Below are positions 24,401 through 37,900 of a stretch of DNA of 64,000 nt, piece after piece (positions within the stretch are counted from its first letter, which is position 1; every line of letters starts with the position of its first letter). Under the pieces are notes generated by a model. That model was given only the letters and a program-made list of their open reading frames with translations, was not told where the DNA came from and ran no database searches. The stretch comes from Mesorhabditis belari (taxonomy: Eukaryota; Nematoda; Chromadorea; Rhabditida; Rhabditidae). The stretch covers positions 169,001-233,000 of the forward strand of contig CAUEEP010000883.1 of the NCBI GenBank assembly GCA_958450365.1. Direction: 5' to 3'. Made by a program: the position numbers and the translations under genes.

Positions 24401-27400
24401 CAGAAAGAAGATATTCAGCTGTAAATTTGCATCCTGCGGTTTTCGGGCATGTTCATTTTCCTGCCACCTTTCGTAATCGCTCGCCGTCTGGCATAGCTGT
24501 CGGGTATAGGGTGCTTCCCTTGCTGAATCCGTAAAGGGGAATGTGCGATGAGCGACCGAGCCGGTTTTACCGTTTTGGGCGTCGCTATGCGCCAAATTCT
24601 TGGGATCAATTTTTGCCCTAATTTTGGCTGTACTTTTTGTTTCAATTTCTACACTCTGTTAAACCATTGTGTTTCCTAAACAGCAGCTAAACCGAGAGAA
24701 CAATGCGTTCTGACTTGAGGTTGCTTTTTAAAGATTTCCTTATTCTCTGGTCAAAAAACTGATAACGGATAGAGATTGATAAGAGATTTGAAGTTCGGTC
24801 ATCCTTCTCTTTTTAAGGGTTCTTGTAATTGATTAGAGCAAAAACTACTTTAGTTTGTATCCCCGCAAAATCAGATAGCGACACGTCATCGAGAATGAAA
24901 TCGACAGTAAACCGTTCTGAAAATATGGAAATTTCAAGAATTACCAACGAGCAGAATGCTTGGACTGTATGCAATTTTGTTTTACTTATTTTTTTCTCAA
25001 ATATTTGATTTAAACCGGATTGTTTTCTAGAAGTGGCTCAACTAAAACTTGAAGATTTTCGATCGATTCAATTTCGATTCAGTTTTTGAATCGTTTTCTA
25101 AAGCCTATTCCAAATGATATACTCGCTTTCTATGTATCAAGCTTTGGAGTTGGGTTTTTATGCCAAAAGTGGAATATTTTCAAGAATATTTTCAATATTA
25201 GTATCAAAACAATAACAAATCTTCCTTCCTTTCATTTTTCATTCTTTTTAAATAGGCTTTTTGTTGCTTTTAAACGAGTTTTAAACGGTTAAATAAATGA
25301 ACAAGTAATCAACAAAATCAACAACAACAACAACAATCAAAAATTATCGCTTCTCTCTTTCCTCAAGACCGTTAAATCAACTTTAACGGTCTTGAGAACG
25401 GAGAGAGGCGATAATTTTTGATTGTTGTTGTTTTTTAAGCTTTTTACAAGCTTTTTACGGCAGCAAACTTTGCTGGCCAGAAGGCGATTTTAAACCCTTT
25501 GAGTTTATCTTTGAGGCAACAAGCTTTATCCCAGCTTTTGCTCTTCAACACCTCTTTTTCCTCATGCAAACAACCTTTATCGAAGCTAGCGTCACCGCGA
25601 AAGCCGCATGGCAAAAGCCGAGCGAAATGTTGGCACATGGGCCCAAGTAAACGATCCCCAAGCTGTGCCCAACGGGAATGATACTAAAGTTTAAAAAAAT
25701 ACATTTATTCACACGAATAATGTGATACAAACAATACACATGCAGCCCTAAGCTCTAAATGCTTAGGAAAAAAACTAGCCATCTAGCTGGTGGGCTTGAA
25801 CTCTTGACCTGGGCCATGGCGGTCACCTGGGCCATGGCCGACTACGCTACAGAGCTCCTAGCCACTGGGCCATGGCGACCATTGGGACTCTGCCATTTAT
25901 CCCCTTTTCATTTAGTTTTTTGACAAATTGCTAAAGAGATTTTATGCTAAAATCCCTTTTTACATAGTTAGGTATCAATTTTTATTCACGACCATTATTT
26001 TCTTTTTTTGCAGCATCAAATCCAATAAATTTGAAACTTTAATGTTTTTAAAAAAACTGTCAGTTTGCTAACATACAATTTAACAGCTTTGATAGCTGAT
26101 TAGAGCTTATTTTAAGGTTATCGATATCAGAATAAACGTAAATGTATAAGCATATGGGTTAATTTCTAAAGTATATCAATAATCTAGTCTGAAATGTATA
26201 AAAGCGTTCTCAAAAAGACGATATTGATGTATTTGAGCCTTTTCGAACGAGCCATAAAAGGAATATAAAACTTTTCTTATTATAATGATACCGAGTCTGA
26301 GTGAGCAGAGAGGTGATCGAGGCGATCAATTGGCTTATCGTCGTGTCAATGAGAGCAATCTGTAAAAAAAATCGCTCGACAATAGCTCGCCAACTACAGA
26401 TCAAAATGATAGGTCCACCCGATTTCTCAAAAACTATCAAGCAAAATCAAAATCCATATTTGCACATGAATTTTAATTTGATTCTTGATAAATATTCAAA
26501 AGTTGAAAAAAGTTTTTTATCGATAAAATTTTTGAGTATTTTTGGCAAACTCAAAAATTGAGACAAAAATCGCATCAAAATGATAGGTCTCATTAAAAAC
26601 TTTATAAAAAGAACAAAAATTGTTAAAAACTGAATGAAAATAGGTTTTATCATTACTTTATCACTACGGTCAATACTTTGTAGGTCCTCCTTTAAGTGTG
26701 ACCACGTCCAGAATACGATTATCCATCGAGTCAGCTAGTTTTTGAAGAGTCGTGGGCAGGATCGACCGCCATGAAAGAATTAATTGTGTTTTGAGCTCGG
26801 AAACTGACTTGTATGTTTGTCCGTTTGCATAAACTTTGCGTACAAGTATTGCCCATAAATTTTCCATCGGGTTCAAGTCGGGCGAACATGCAGGCCGTCC
26901 AGGACATCGATGTGATTCTGCGTAAAGTAGTCTTTTGTTAATCTGCTGACGTGAATCGACGCGTTTTCCTGCTGGAATCGATAGCATTGTCCTTGATTGC
27001 TAAGCAAAAACGGTAGCAAACGATCCGATAACACATCCTGTTAATCCTTCGAGTTCATTCGACAAGAGACAAACTTCAATTCGAGGACACCACCGGTCGT
27101 AAATGCTCCCCAGACCATTAGGCTGCCTCCTCCGAAATTCCGACGCCCAAAGTATTGTGGTTCTTTGCGAAGATCGTGCCAATAATACTTGCTACCATCG
27201 GGACCATCAAGATTGAACTTTTTTTCGTCGCTGAAGATAGTCTAAACCAAAAAAACTTTATTGTTACTGACTATTACTCAATGTTCACCTTACTCCAATC
27301 GACCTTTAAATTCTTGCGTGCAAACTCGGCTCGAGCAACTTTGTGGTCACCGGTTAGACGAGGACACGGTACCATTTTGCATCGCTTGATGTGCGGAGTT

Positions 27401-28326
27401 GCAGTAATAGTCCTCAAAACTGTGCTTTTCGATGCCGATAGACCGATTCCGTTTCGTACTTCGTTGGCTGACATCATTGAGTTCGACACAATTCGTCCGA
27501 TATGGCGTTTGTCTCGGGGTGTCAAAATCGGCTTCCGTCCAGTCGTCTTCTTAGTTCCATAATTCAGTGAATTTTGAAGGTATTGATTGATGACGTTGTG
27601 CGAGCGACCAAGTTGTTCGGCAATTTTGCGATTGCTGAGTCCATTTGCGTCTAGGACGTCAACTTGTCCCTACTCCACCAGCGTCAACGCATTTCCTCGA
27701 CCCATTCTAAAGGAAAGAGTTAGAATATGTAGAAAAATAAAATTTGCACGCAAAAAAAGAAAAAATAAAAGAAAAAAATCAGCGAGAAAGTGGCAAGGCA
27801 TTAAGCGCATAAAGTGATCGACTTATCATTTTGATGCGGTTTTTGTATCAATTTTTGAGTTTGCCAAAAATACTCAAAAATTTTATCGATAAAAAACTTT
27901 TTTCAACTTTTGAATATTTATCAAGAATCAAATTAAAATTCATGTGCAAATATGGATTTTGATTGAGCTTTTGTTTTTGAGAAATCGGGTGGACCTATCA
28001 TTTCGACGCGCTCTGTATTACCCAAAGTACGATTAAATCTAAGCAGCCTTCCTAGAAATCATTGAAATTGAAACTTCAATTATTTCTTTAAAATTTTATT
28101 CAAATAAAAACCTATTTTAAACTCGATATTTTAAAAGTTAAACTTTTTGAATTGTTGACGAAATAGTGATTTTTCATTTGAGTAATAAATTCTCCTTGTT
28201 TACCCGAAAATATCGCAGCTCTCTGGGGCTCTTTGTCAAAATCGCTGTCACTAACAAAGTGTTCACAAAAATTCCAACAATTGATGAAAAATAATAGATT
28301 ACAGAAACGATTATATTGAAATTCAT
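21440..28326 (-). CDS. seven-transmembrane chemoreceptor, Srd-like, 294 residues, 10 exons
   Basis: Nematode serpentine receptors of this kind sit in the ciliary membrane of chemosensory neurons and signal through G proteins; the ligand is unknown. Exons 28326-28204, 26359-26292, 25683-25596, 24916-24849, 23846-23789, 23643-23547, 23483-23427, 23385-23261, 21964-21878 and 21553-21440 join without a phase conflict to 295 codons. TM1 ends in LLVTAILTKSPRELRYFR; TM2 is IALIDTTISQLIASITSLL; IIPVGHSLGIVYLGPC precedes TM3; TM4 is GIGFMCFLVGLVPMLIL; loop 2 contains YPDYNVDEWLLE; TM5 starts AAIILLACAIIP; TM6 is QILIPLSLCSLPVFLYM; TM7 ends in the typical LPPAINPFITLYIMAPYKK. The IP..LGPC stretch points to class Srd, but the class is not certain. 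Intron 1 holds a dead Tc3-like transposon, intron 2 a SINE and intron 8 a MITE, yet the coding chain is intact. Confidence 0.85.
22237..22910. mobile_element. MITE family B-prime, long copy with an internal insertion
   Basis: CCGTAAATATTCTAATGAAA at the left and TTAGAATATTTACGG at the right. Interior arms AAATGGGTGATTTTTTGAG and AAAATCACCCATTCTTTC form a hairpin. A roughly 230-base segment rich in GAGTCGAGTC (22670-22880) interrupts the right arm. In an intron of the chemoreceptor. Confidence 0.75.
24600..24740. repeat. dispersed repeat related to the 41.2-kb SINE body
   Basis: CAGCAGCTAAACCGAGAGAA and CAATGCG match 41179-41210. The adjacent 24220-24600, with ORF-like but unrecognised content, may be part of the same insertion; it sits inside intron 4 of the chemoreceptor. 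Confidence 0.5.
25690..25880 (-). mobile_element. tRNA-derived SINE in chemoreceptor intron 2
   Basis: On the minus strand: head CCATGGCCCAGTGGCTAGGA, B-box-like GAGTTCAAGCCC, tail CATTATTCGTGTGAATAAAT. It begins within 10 bases of the acceptor of the exon at 25683. Confidence 0.75.
26397..28015 (-). mobile_element. Tc3/mariner-like DNA transposon, 1.6 kb, non-autonomous by decay
   Basis: Long terminal inverted repeats of about 190 bases (26397-26590 and about 27815-28015) enclose a decayed transposase and are flanked by TA at 26395-26396 and 28016-28017. The outermost bases are CAGA on both sides; between CAGA and the shared AAATGATAGGTCCACCC block the two ends differ by a small indel. The element lies in intron 1 of the chemoreceptor gene in the same orientation. 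TIR similarity is high, so insertion is probably not ancient even though the transposase is broken. Confidence 0.9.
26670..27705 (-). pseudogene. Tc3/mariner-like transposase, broken
   Basis: Starts at 27705 (MGRGNALTLVE) with the usual N-terminal helix-turn-helix (RKIAEQLGRSHNVI). A nonsense TAG interrupts the first helix about twelve codons in. A short intron appears between DWSK and TIFSDEKKFNLDGPDG, the latter holding the first catalytic Asp region. A second nonsense (TAA) lies after RMNSKD. A frameshift occurs between QQENASIHVSR and the SPDLNPMENLW block, which is followed by an intact C-terminal end (LKGGPTKY and stop at 26670). Two stops and a frameshift make it inactive. Confidence 0.88.
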
Positions 28327-28999
28327 TTCAGAATAGACAATTCGATATTATAAGTGTTTGTAAAAGGTGAATTTGACTTCCTCGTAGCTTCAGGGAAAAG
28401 TCAAATTTTCCAAATTTTCCAAATTTTCCACCTGTTCATCGAGGTTTCTGTGGTGATCGTTTCCAAGAAAAAGTCGTGTTTTAAACATTTTTTACTGCAA
28501 AAATAATCTTTGTTTCAAATTCGTCGGGGTTTGAGAACGTTAATCATATCAAAAGCAGAAGTGTGCAGGATTTAAATCTCTGAAAGTTTGAAAAATCCTC
28601 AAAATTGCTTTGAATGCTTTGAAAAAGCCTCAAAATCTTTCAATGCTCAAATCAGATCTGATCACGTCAATTGAAATGCGACGTCGTGCGTCGGCAATTT
28701 CGTCTGCAATTTCCCAATCAAAACAAAATCGTTTATTCAAATAGACGACCAAATTTCAATTTCATACTTTTCTCAGGAAAAAAAATCATCTCAAAATTTG
28801 TTGAGCCTTAGAAAAACGAATGAAAAAACGGCAGAAAATCGATGAGCGCTTCAAAAATAAATCAGAGAAAACTAGATATTCACTGAAAAATGAAAAAAAT
28901 TAATGACTTTTTAGAAAAAAAACAAAAAATTTCTGAAAGGCAATTTTCTATAAATTATAGAAATTATAGAAATTTTAGAAATGGATTTTGAGATAAAAT
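28327..28999. other. intergenic region upstream of the chemoreceptor, downstream of the LEA gene
   Basis: Holds the chemoreceptor promoter and the LEA 3' end. A minus-strand AATAAA is near 28726-28731. Otherwise AT-rich with no recognised structure. Confidence 0.4.
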
Positions 29000-31900
29000 T
29001 TAGAGAATTGTGCATTTTCTCTTTGGAGCTGGAGCTGGAGCTGGGTTTGCCTAAAATATTTCACTGGTTTTATTTAAAACTTGCATATTCTTCAATAAGA
29101 AATGAATAAGATCTATTATTAGTATTTATTTATCATTAGTTTCTATTTATCTATTTATTTATGGTTCCAATATGGTTTCAATATGGTTCCAATATGTTTC
29201 CAATAAGGTTCCAATAAGGTTCCAATATGGTTCCAATATGTTTCCAATATGGTTCCAATATGGTTCCAATATGTTTCCAATAAGGTTCCAATATGGTTCC
29301 AATAAGGTTCCAATATGGTTCCAATATGTTCCAATATGGTTCCAATATGGTTCCAATATGGTTCCAATATGGTTCCAATATGGTTCCAATAAGGTTCCAA
29401 TATGGTTCCAATATGGTTCCAATAAGGTTCCAATATGGTTCCAATATGGTTCCAATATGGTTCCAATATGGTTCCAATATGGTTCCAATATGGTTCCAAT
29501 ATGGTTCCAATAAGGTTCCAATATGGTTCCAATAAGGTTCCAATATGGTTCCAATATGTTTCCAATATGGTTCCAATATGGTTCCAATATGGTTCCAATA
29601 TGTTTCCAATATCATTAGTTTCTATTTATCATTCTAAAAGTTCAACGACTTTTCTCACCTCTGCACTCGGCTGCGGAGGCGATGCTGGGGCGACTTGCTG
29701 AAAGTGTTTGGCTTTGAATTTTGAATAAGTTCTTTTGAACAAAAGCTGAAGGGAAATCCTATAAAAAGCCAAATTTCGTCTATTTCATCTGTGGATTCGA
29801 TTCGTAAAACGAAACCCTTGCCCCATTCGAGACAAACCTTTTCCACTTTCGTGGCGACTTTGTCAGCGGCTGTGGCCGTGTCCCTGGCCACATCTCTCAC
29901 GACGCCAGCTGCCGAGGACTGGAAATTGCTAAGTAATACTAAAATAAATAGTGACAATAAGCTTTTAAAATATAAAACTGCTTGCATAATTGCGCAGTTC
30001 GCTTTTTCTCGGAACTTGCACAAGAAAAAATCACGAAGAAGCCGGAACTAAGGTGGTGGCTCAGCTTTTGCTTTCGGCTGCTCATGCTCAAAAAGAAACT
30101 GGTTTTTTTAAAGCCCAAAACTAATTTATCAATAAATATCTATGAAATTTAGCTTAGAAATGGACATTTTGGATGAAAAGGATTATTAGGTTGTCCAGAA
30201 AGTCTTTTCATTCCTTTTCATACTTCCGTTTAAAACCAATAAATCCACCAATTAAACTACGGTTTATTTCATTAGAAAGGTCAATGATTTTTCTGAAGGG
30301 GAATCAAGGGGAATAGCTGCTGACATTGGTGCATTTGCTGTTGATTTGCTTGAGTGGGGTCATTAGTGAGCTCTTTATTCCAACTCTTAAAAAGTTGTTG
30401 AGAAAGTTGTTGTTCAACTTTGAGCAACTTTGAGCTCAAATATCTTCGTGCTGGGCTGTCCAATTTAAACATTCTTGGTATCATTAAATGTACCAAGTCT
30501 TTCTCTGTCGATTGGTACAAAAACTATTTAAATTCAACAGCTCAACACCAAGAAATTTGAGCTCAAAGTTAGATTGTCAATGGCAAAGGGGCGGGGTTTG
30601 TCTCAAATGTCTCACAATCACTTTTGAATGAGTAGGCAAGCTTTGAAAGGTCCTAACTTTGTTTTAAGATAACTTTTAACTTTTATATTGTTAACTGTTA
30701 TATTGTTAGCTTTTATATTGTTTTAAAGAGAGCACGCCAGGTTTTTGCGTGATAGAAGTCGATTGGATTAGTCAATCCTGTGAAAATCAAAGGTAAATTG
30801 CGCAAAAACGGCCAAAAACGATCAACTCCTTGTCTTTTCAATGAAAGTAAATCAAGGAGACAAGTCGCTTTTGGGGTATTTTGATGGTTTTTGATGGTTT
30901 TGATGGTTTTGATTGTCTATTTGTCAATCTTTAAAACTCACCACAACGTGTTCGGTCTTCTCAACGACAGTGTTTGCTGCTGAAGAGACGGTTTCCTGAA
31001 ATTTAAAATGAATTTTCAAAAAGCACCAAAAAAATACTGAAAAATCTCAGTCTTTCATCACACTAAAAGTGCCGCAAAAAAAAGTAGTCAGCTTAAAACT
31101 GAATCTCTTTTAGATTAGTCAATTTAAGATATTCAGTCTTGACAACTGAATACTTTTACCGTACTTCGACAAAAGACGGGGTAGGCTAGTTTCCGCAACT
31201 TTTTTTCCGCAACAGGGTCATTTGCGCAACTGGGTCATTTGCGCAACTCACCATAACTTTCTTCTAAGTTGGTCAATCTTTATGATTTTGGTGTCATTTT
31301 GTAGATCTCAACAAGTGTAACAAAATGCCATCAAAATCATAAAGATTGGCCCACTTAGAAGAAAGTTATGGCGAGTTGCGCAAAAAATCAGACAAACAGC
31401 AAGCGAGTGACTGTAGTTGCCATTGACAAGGCAAAAATTTGGCGCAAAGTAGCGACTCGCCGTAGTTTTTGGTTGAATTAAGCCCTTGTTTTTTTTGAAA
31501 AAAAGGGGGGTTTTAAAAAAAAGAGAGGGAAAAAAAAAAAAAAAAAAAAAAAAATTTTAGATAACCAATTGGCAATTAGCTTGTTTGCTTTTGATTTTGC
31601 GCAACTTGCCATAACTTTCTTCTAAGCGGGCCAATCTTTATGATTTTGGTTTCATTTTGTTGCACTTATTGAGATCTACAAAATGACACCAAAATCATAA
31701 AGATTGACCAACTTAGAAGAAAGTTATGGTGAGTTGCGCAAACGACCCTGTTGCGCAAATGACCCTGTTGCGCAAAAAAGTTGCGGAAACTAGCCTACCC
31801 CCAAAAGACTTTAACTTTACAGTATTTTTTTTTAAACAAAAACGAGTTTAAGCTAATCTACCAGGCACATTTGATAGACGGGAAAATGTTATTTCGGAAA

Positions 31901-34900
31901 TGATTACAAAAGCCGGCTGAAACCAAGGATTTTTCTTTAACATCGGGTTATTTCTCTATTGCGATAGGCCCAAAAATGTTATCGAAATATTAAATAAAAA
32001 ATAAATATCATGAAAGTGGCTAGAGATTGCGAGAGAGTTTGTTAGGGGATTATTTCTTGGAACAAAGGGGTGATTTAGCCGAGAGAAATGATGCTGAAAC
32101 TGCTGAAACTTGGGATTTTTGTCGCTTAAAGATTTATTGTTTCAAAATTTGCAAATAGCTCGAAATTTCGATTGGTCTAATCTTTATTTTCTTTTATTTG
32201 TTCTTTATGTTTTCGCTCTAAATTTCTTTATTATCAATATTTTCTATTTTCTATTCTGTGGACTTTTCTATTTCTATTTCTATTTTTCTAGTTGGGGATG
32301 GGACAAATGCGACCTTTTTGTTTGCGCACCTTTTTTTTTGCTGGAAAAGGCCTTAGGTAAGGTCGTAGAGCTTCAAAAATATGTCCATATAAGGGAATCG
32401 TATGCGTAGATTCCGAATTTCGACAAATCAGACCTCGCTGACACGTCAAATTTGAGCTAAAAGGCAAAAACTACGCAACTTAACGCTTTTCCGCAGTTTT
32501 TGCCTTTTAGCCCAAATTTGACGTGTCAGCGAGGTCTGATTTGCCGAAATTCGGAATCTACGCATACGATTCCCTTATCTGGAAATATTTTCGAAGCTCT
32601 ACGACCTTTCCTAAGGCCTTTTCCAGCAAAAAAAGGTCGCATTTGTCCCACCCCCTTCTAGTTCACTTATTCATTTGCCGAATGTATACAGAGTGTTTCA
32701 AATTCTTAAGCATACCATCTAAAATCAAGATTTTTAGATTTTAAAAAAACACTGCAACTATTATTCCTTTTCTATTAACTTAACTAGCGGAAAACTCTAT
32801 ATAATGCAATGAAATTTTGGCAACGCTAAAGCTCTACTTAACGGCACTCTATCTAACGGAAAAATTTTTTGGTCCCTTCCATTCCGTTATAGAGAGAGTC
32901 GACTGTAGCTACTTGAAAACTGTATCAAAATATTACTTTTTAAGCTCACTATCAGAAATCCCGCAATAAAATACTTAATAGCCAGCTATTAAGCCAGCCA
33001 GCCAGCCAGCCTTAATAGCCAGCCAGCCAGCCAGCCTTAATAGCCAGCCAGCCAGCCAGCCTTAATAGCCAGCCAGCCAGCCAGCCTTAATAGCCAGCCA
33101 GCCAATACACTACTTAATAGCCAGCCAAATGATCAGAAAAAGCTATTTCACCAATAAAATTCCCAAGTTTCAACAATTCTTTCCGTTTTGTTTTTTAGTT
33201 AAACCCATTTGCACCCACTGTCTCTTTTTGCCCCCACGCGTACTCGTATGGTTTTCCGGCAAAAAATGCGTCCCGTGCCTCGGCGATCGCCTCACGTGGC
33301 GATGCCTTGAATCACAAAGAGAAATAAGTACTTTTTTTCTAAGGAATTTCAAATATTACAAAGTCTTTAGAAAAACCAGAAAGAAAAACATAGGTGATTT
33401 TCTTTTCTATTCTTTTAACAATTGATACAAGTTGCTTTTGTTGCAAGTCGTCGCTTTTGGAAAGCGAAAAGTTGGGTTCTTCTCAGAAGTCCGGGTCTTT
33501 TGACAAAATACGAGTTCTTTTATTGTGAAAAGCTATCAATTCATCAATTCACCTATGGTTTTCTTTCTGGACAGCTTTCTGTTCAGTTTTCTCCAGTCCA
33601 GTTTTCTTTTCTAAAGACTTTCACCATCGTGAGAAAGCTGTCCAGAAAGACTCAAAAGACTCGTATTTTGATTTTAAAAAACCCGGATTTCCGAGAAACT
33701 GAAAAAAACTGAAAAGTTGAGTTTCAAATTACTTCAAAACAAAAGTCATTGAAGAAAACTGAGTCATCAACCATTTTTTTATGCAAAGAAACAATTCTTG
33801 GGGAGTTTTTTTCAAGCTACACGATGATTTATAAAATTGTTTCCATTTTTTTTAAATAGTTTCAATTTTTTTTGACTCTATTGATATAAAACCAAAAAGT
33901 TAGCGTTTTAACCTTTAAAAGGATCAAATTGAACTCGAAAAGTTTAGTTTTTGTCTTGGATTTTACTCAGCAAATGCTCAGGAATCTTAAAGGATGAATA
34001 TTTTTGAAAGAAAGAAAAACTTGAAAACGAACCGCTGCTTTCTTTGTGGTTTCGGTGGTGGTGTCGACGACGATTTGCGCCGCTGAAGAGACGGCATCGG
34101 CGGTGGAGGACTGGAAAATTGTTGATGAGGCTTTTGAAGTCTAGATTTTCGTTCTTGAAGCAATTCTTGAAGCAATTCTTGAAGCTCTTGAAGCAATTCT
34201 TGAAGCAATTCTTGATACTTGAAGTTTTATCGCTTTCGAAATTTAGAAACTTAAAGATTTATTTGAATATTTCAAATACTCACCGCGATTTCCTTTGTTT
34301 TCTCAACGGCTGTATTCGTGGCCTCTTTTGTCGTCTCCCAAGCGTTCGATGCTGTTTCTTTCACCGAATCGACAATCGTAGCTGGTTTCTCCTCCTGAAG
34401 GTTTTAAAAATCTTTTGAAAATCTATGAAAGTTTGAAATCTATCTATATGAAATCTAAAGCTATTCACCTCCACTTCTTTCGCAGCTCCCAACGGCTCGA
34501 TGTGCGCTGGAGTGGTGATCACCTCTTCCACGACTGAAAATGAAATTTGAATTACATTTGAATTTAGTTTTGAATTTAGTTTTGAATTTAAATTTAAATT
34601 TATATCGTGCTTATGGCTTATTAAAGACATTTTTCTTTTGTTTTTACAATAAATATACAGAGTGGGCCAAAATTACCGTTACAATGCTCACTCACGCGCA
34701 AATGCGAAAGCGAAATGGAAGAAAGCGAACGGTAACAACTTCAGCGAATGTCAAAAAAAAAAGTGAGGAATCGCCTGTTGAAAACGTCAAACTAATCGGT
34801 GCGGAAAATGCCACAAAAAAATGGGGATACAAAGCGAACATCCCTTAGAAGAATCATCAAAAACAAGCTCAAGTTAAAGGCCTACAAGAAAAATAAGTCA

Positions 34901-37900
34901 CAAATGCTATCAACCACACAAAACTGTTGATAGTTTGAAAAAAGCGTTCGAAAAGGCTTGAGAGCTGGGCTTGAGAGCTGGGCTTGAGAGCTGGGCTTGA
35001 GAGCTGGGCTTGAGAGCTGGGCTTGAGAGCTGGGCTTGAGAGCTGGGCTTGAGAGCTGGGCTTGGGAGCTGGGCTTGGGAGCTGGGCTTGGGAGCTGGGC
35101 TTGGGAGCTGGGCTTGGGAGCTGGGCTTGGGAGCTGGGCTTGGGAGCTGGGCTTGAGAGCTGGGCTTGAGAGCTGGGCTTGGGAGCTGGGCTTGGGAGCT
35201 GGGCTTGGGAGCTGGATCTCCTATACCTCCTCGCCACGATCGACGCTTTTCTACGACGTTTAGACGCCTGTATAAAAGCTATTGGAGATCTGTTTGAAAA
35301 AGAATAGTTCTTATGAATTGTTATGAGACAATAAAAGTTATTTTTAAGAAGAATCTTTGACTTTTGAGTGGCTTTTTATACAGAGACTTTTTTTATATGT
35401 AACGGTAATTTTGGCCCACCCTGTAGATTTATTTCAAAAGTTTTCCCCAACCTTTTGTCTCCTGAACTTCTGGTGTCACCTCTTTGACCACTTCCTCCTC
35501 TTTGGCCGGTTGGAAGAACTGAAAATGGAGAAAACTTTAGTTTCTAAGAAATCCATAAGAAATTAGACCCAACTGTTAACATTATTGGGTTTAAAAAATG
35601 TTTCTTTTTGTTTTTTTTCTTCAATTATTATTGCTTATTGCTTTCTTTTTTCTTTTTTTCCTTTCTCACCTCTTTCACTTTGTCTTGAGCACTCTCGGCG
35701 GCCTCTTTGACCGATTCGGTGAACGTCGATGCGTACTAAAATCGAAAAATGTACTTTTAATCAGTTTTCGTGTTTCCTTCCTCTTTTTACCATAATCTTG
35801 TCTCTATTTCTTATCCAATCTATTCGCTTTTTATATCTTTCGATGTGGAATCTAATTGTAAATCTGTTTCCCAAATTCCCCCACCTCTTCCGCTTTTTCG
35901 GCTGCTTTTTTCGTGCTCTCCCATGCGTCGGATACCTGAAAACGTTTTTTTGTTGTGCAAAAATTGAATCTTTGATGGATTGAGCACCAATTTCTTTAAA
36001 GCATCTTTAAATAAATTGTCAATTGTTTTGAATAGAGATCAGCATCAATTCAACCATTTTCTCCCCATTTTCCATAGCGAATTTTTTATTCCCGAGTTTG
36101 TGCAAATGGTTGCCGATTGTCTTCTGATCAACATCAAAAATTTCTGCAAACTCGCGAGTGAAATTGAAGTCAATTTCAACTCCCCCAATGCGAAATTCCA
36201 AAATGAAATATTTCTCCTCGACGGAATATTTCAAAATGATTTAACTTAAAATGATCTTTTTCCTTTTCTGTTTCTTAAAATGATCTTATTTCTTTTTCCA
36301 ACAAAATGTTTCAAATCCTTCAAATCGTCTTTCCCCTGACCTGTTCACTGATCGAGTGCTGACTCTCCACGGATTTCTCTTTCACTTCTTCAACGATTTC
36401 CTCGACTTTTTGTTTCGCTTCTTCGATTGGCTCCGATGTTTCGTGTTTCTCCTTAAAAAGTCGATGAAACTCATTTCGAAAATCAAAATTCTTTTCATTG
36501 AAAAATCACCTCCAAAGCTTCAGGAGTGGCCTCTTTCTCAGGCTCGGTCACTACCTCGATGATGTCCTCTTTCACCTGGATTTGTTTTTTGAAAATTGGG
36601 ATTTTGCGTTTATGCGTAAAATTAGGGTTACTTTTCCTTAAGAATCTGAATTTTTTACTTAAAAATCTAGCTAAAAATCTAGCTAAAAATCTAGCTAAAA
36701 ATCCAGCTAGAAATCCAGCTAGAAATCCAGCTAGAAATCCAGCTAAGACTCTAGCTAAAAATCCATCTAAAAATCCATCTAAAAATCCAGCTAAAAATCT
36801 CCCCACCTCTTCAACTTTTTGTTCAGAATCGTCAAGTATCGAAACGGCGGTGTCCTGAAATTTTCGAACGCTTAAGAGAGAGGATTGCTTTAAGCTAAAC
36901 GGCTATAATTTTTGTATCTTTGATTTCTATTCTTTCAATCTATCAGATTTTTGATGTTTTATTATTATTTTATAATGTTTTTCCTTAGCCAAACCCACAT
37001 GAATTTGCTCTCCCTTTTCCCCGGTGTAATCGAGCGCTGCTTGGGCGGTTTCTTTGATCGATTCTTCTATCGATTTCTCCTCCTCTTCTGGTGATGGTTC
37101 TTTCTAGAAATTGTTGTTCTGTAACAGTTCTGTTTTGTTTTGTTGTTCTGTAACAATTGTTAAGCTAAAATAGTTAATACTTTTTAAAATGCAAGTGATT
37201 AAAACATTGAAACTAAAGTTTTCCTCAAAAAAAAAAGCTTACTAGATTCTCGGCGACTTCGTGTACTTCTTGTTCGCTCAGCAATGAAACGTGCGTTTGT
37301 TGATGGATTGGTTCCTAGAAATTAAATTCTATTAATCGGTTACATTTCAATTTTTAGTGGAAAACATTAAAACTGTCTATTATTGGAAATTTTCCAAAAA
37401 TTTACCTCAATCTCGTCGGTGAAATCAACCGGGCTCGATTCCTTGTGCTCTGGTCCGGTTAGGTCGGTTGCCGGCTGGAATTTAAAATGTTTTCTTTCGT
37501 AATATTTAAAGAATTTCCATGTGTGCTTACCGTAAATACTGTAATAGTACCCCACCGCCCTTGTACAGTCGCGTAGTCGCAAAAGTTTTTTAGTTTTTAG
37601 TATTTCATTTTTTGCAAAGCACCCGTACTTTCAAAAAATGTGTCTTTAGTATCAAAAAATAGCTGAAATTCAGGGCTATTTTTTGATACCTAAGCGCGCA
37701 TTGTAGCATAAACCAGTGTCGAGAAAAACTCGTTCAAAGCTAGACTACGCAACACTCCGCATCGTCATTATGGGGGTGGGGTACTATTACAGTATTTACG
37801 GTAGGTACTGGATCACGGGATCAGAAACCAGATCCAGTAATCCCAGGGCCTAGATTACACGAATTGCTAAATTTAGCTAAAGTTAACGCTACGATTTAGC

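Noticed and set aside
24365..24645. 76-codon ORFs as a chemoreceptor exon
   Set aside because: The flanking exons already join in phase (CTA AA with A TAT) without it, and the sequence is hydrophilic; it is more likely part of an inserted repeat.
29155..29615. Long ORFs of more than 140 codons on both strands
   Set aside because: Artefacts of an 11-bp array without stop codons; the repeat is intronic and there is no codon bias or domain.
32110..32409. Hydrophobic 99-codon ORF
   Set aside because: A T-rich run of TTTCTATTTC repeats translated as Phe/Leu; it overlaps a foldback element.
34869..35237. Pro/Ser-rich ORF of 122 codons
   Set aside because: Translation of the 13-bp array inside a transposon derivative.
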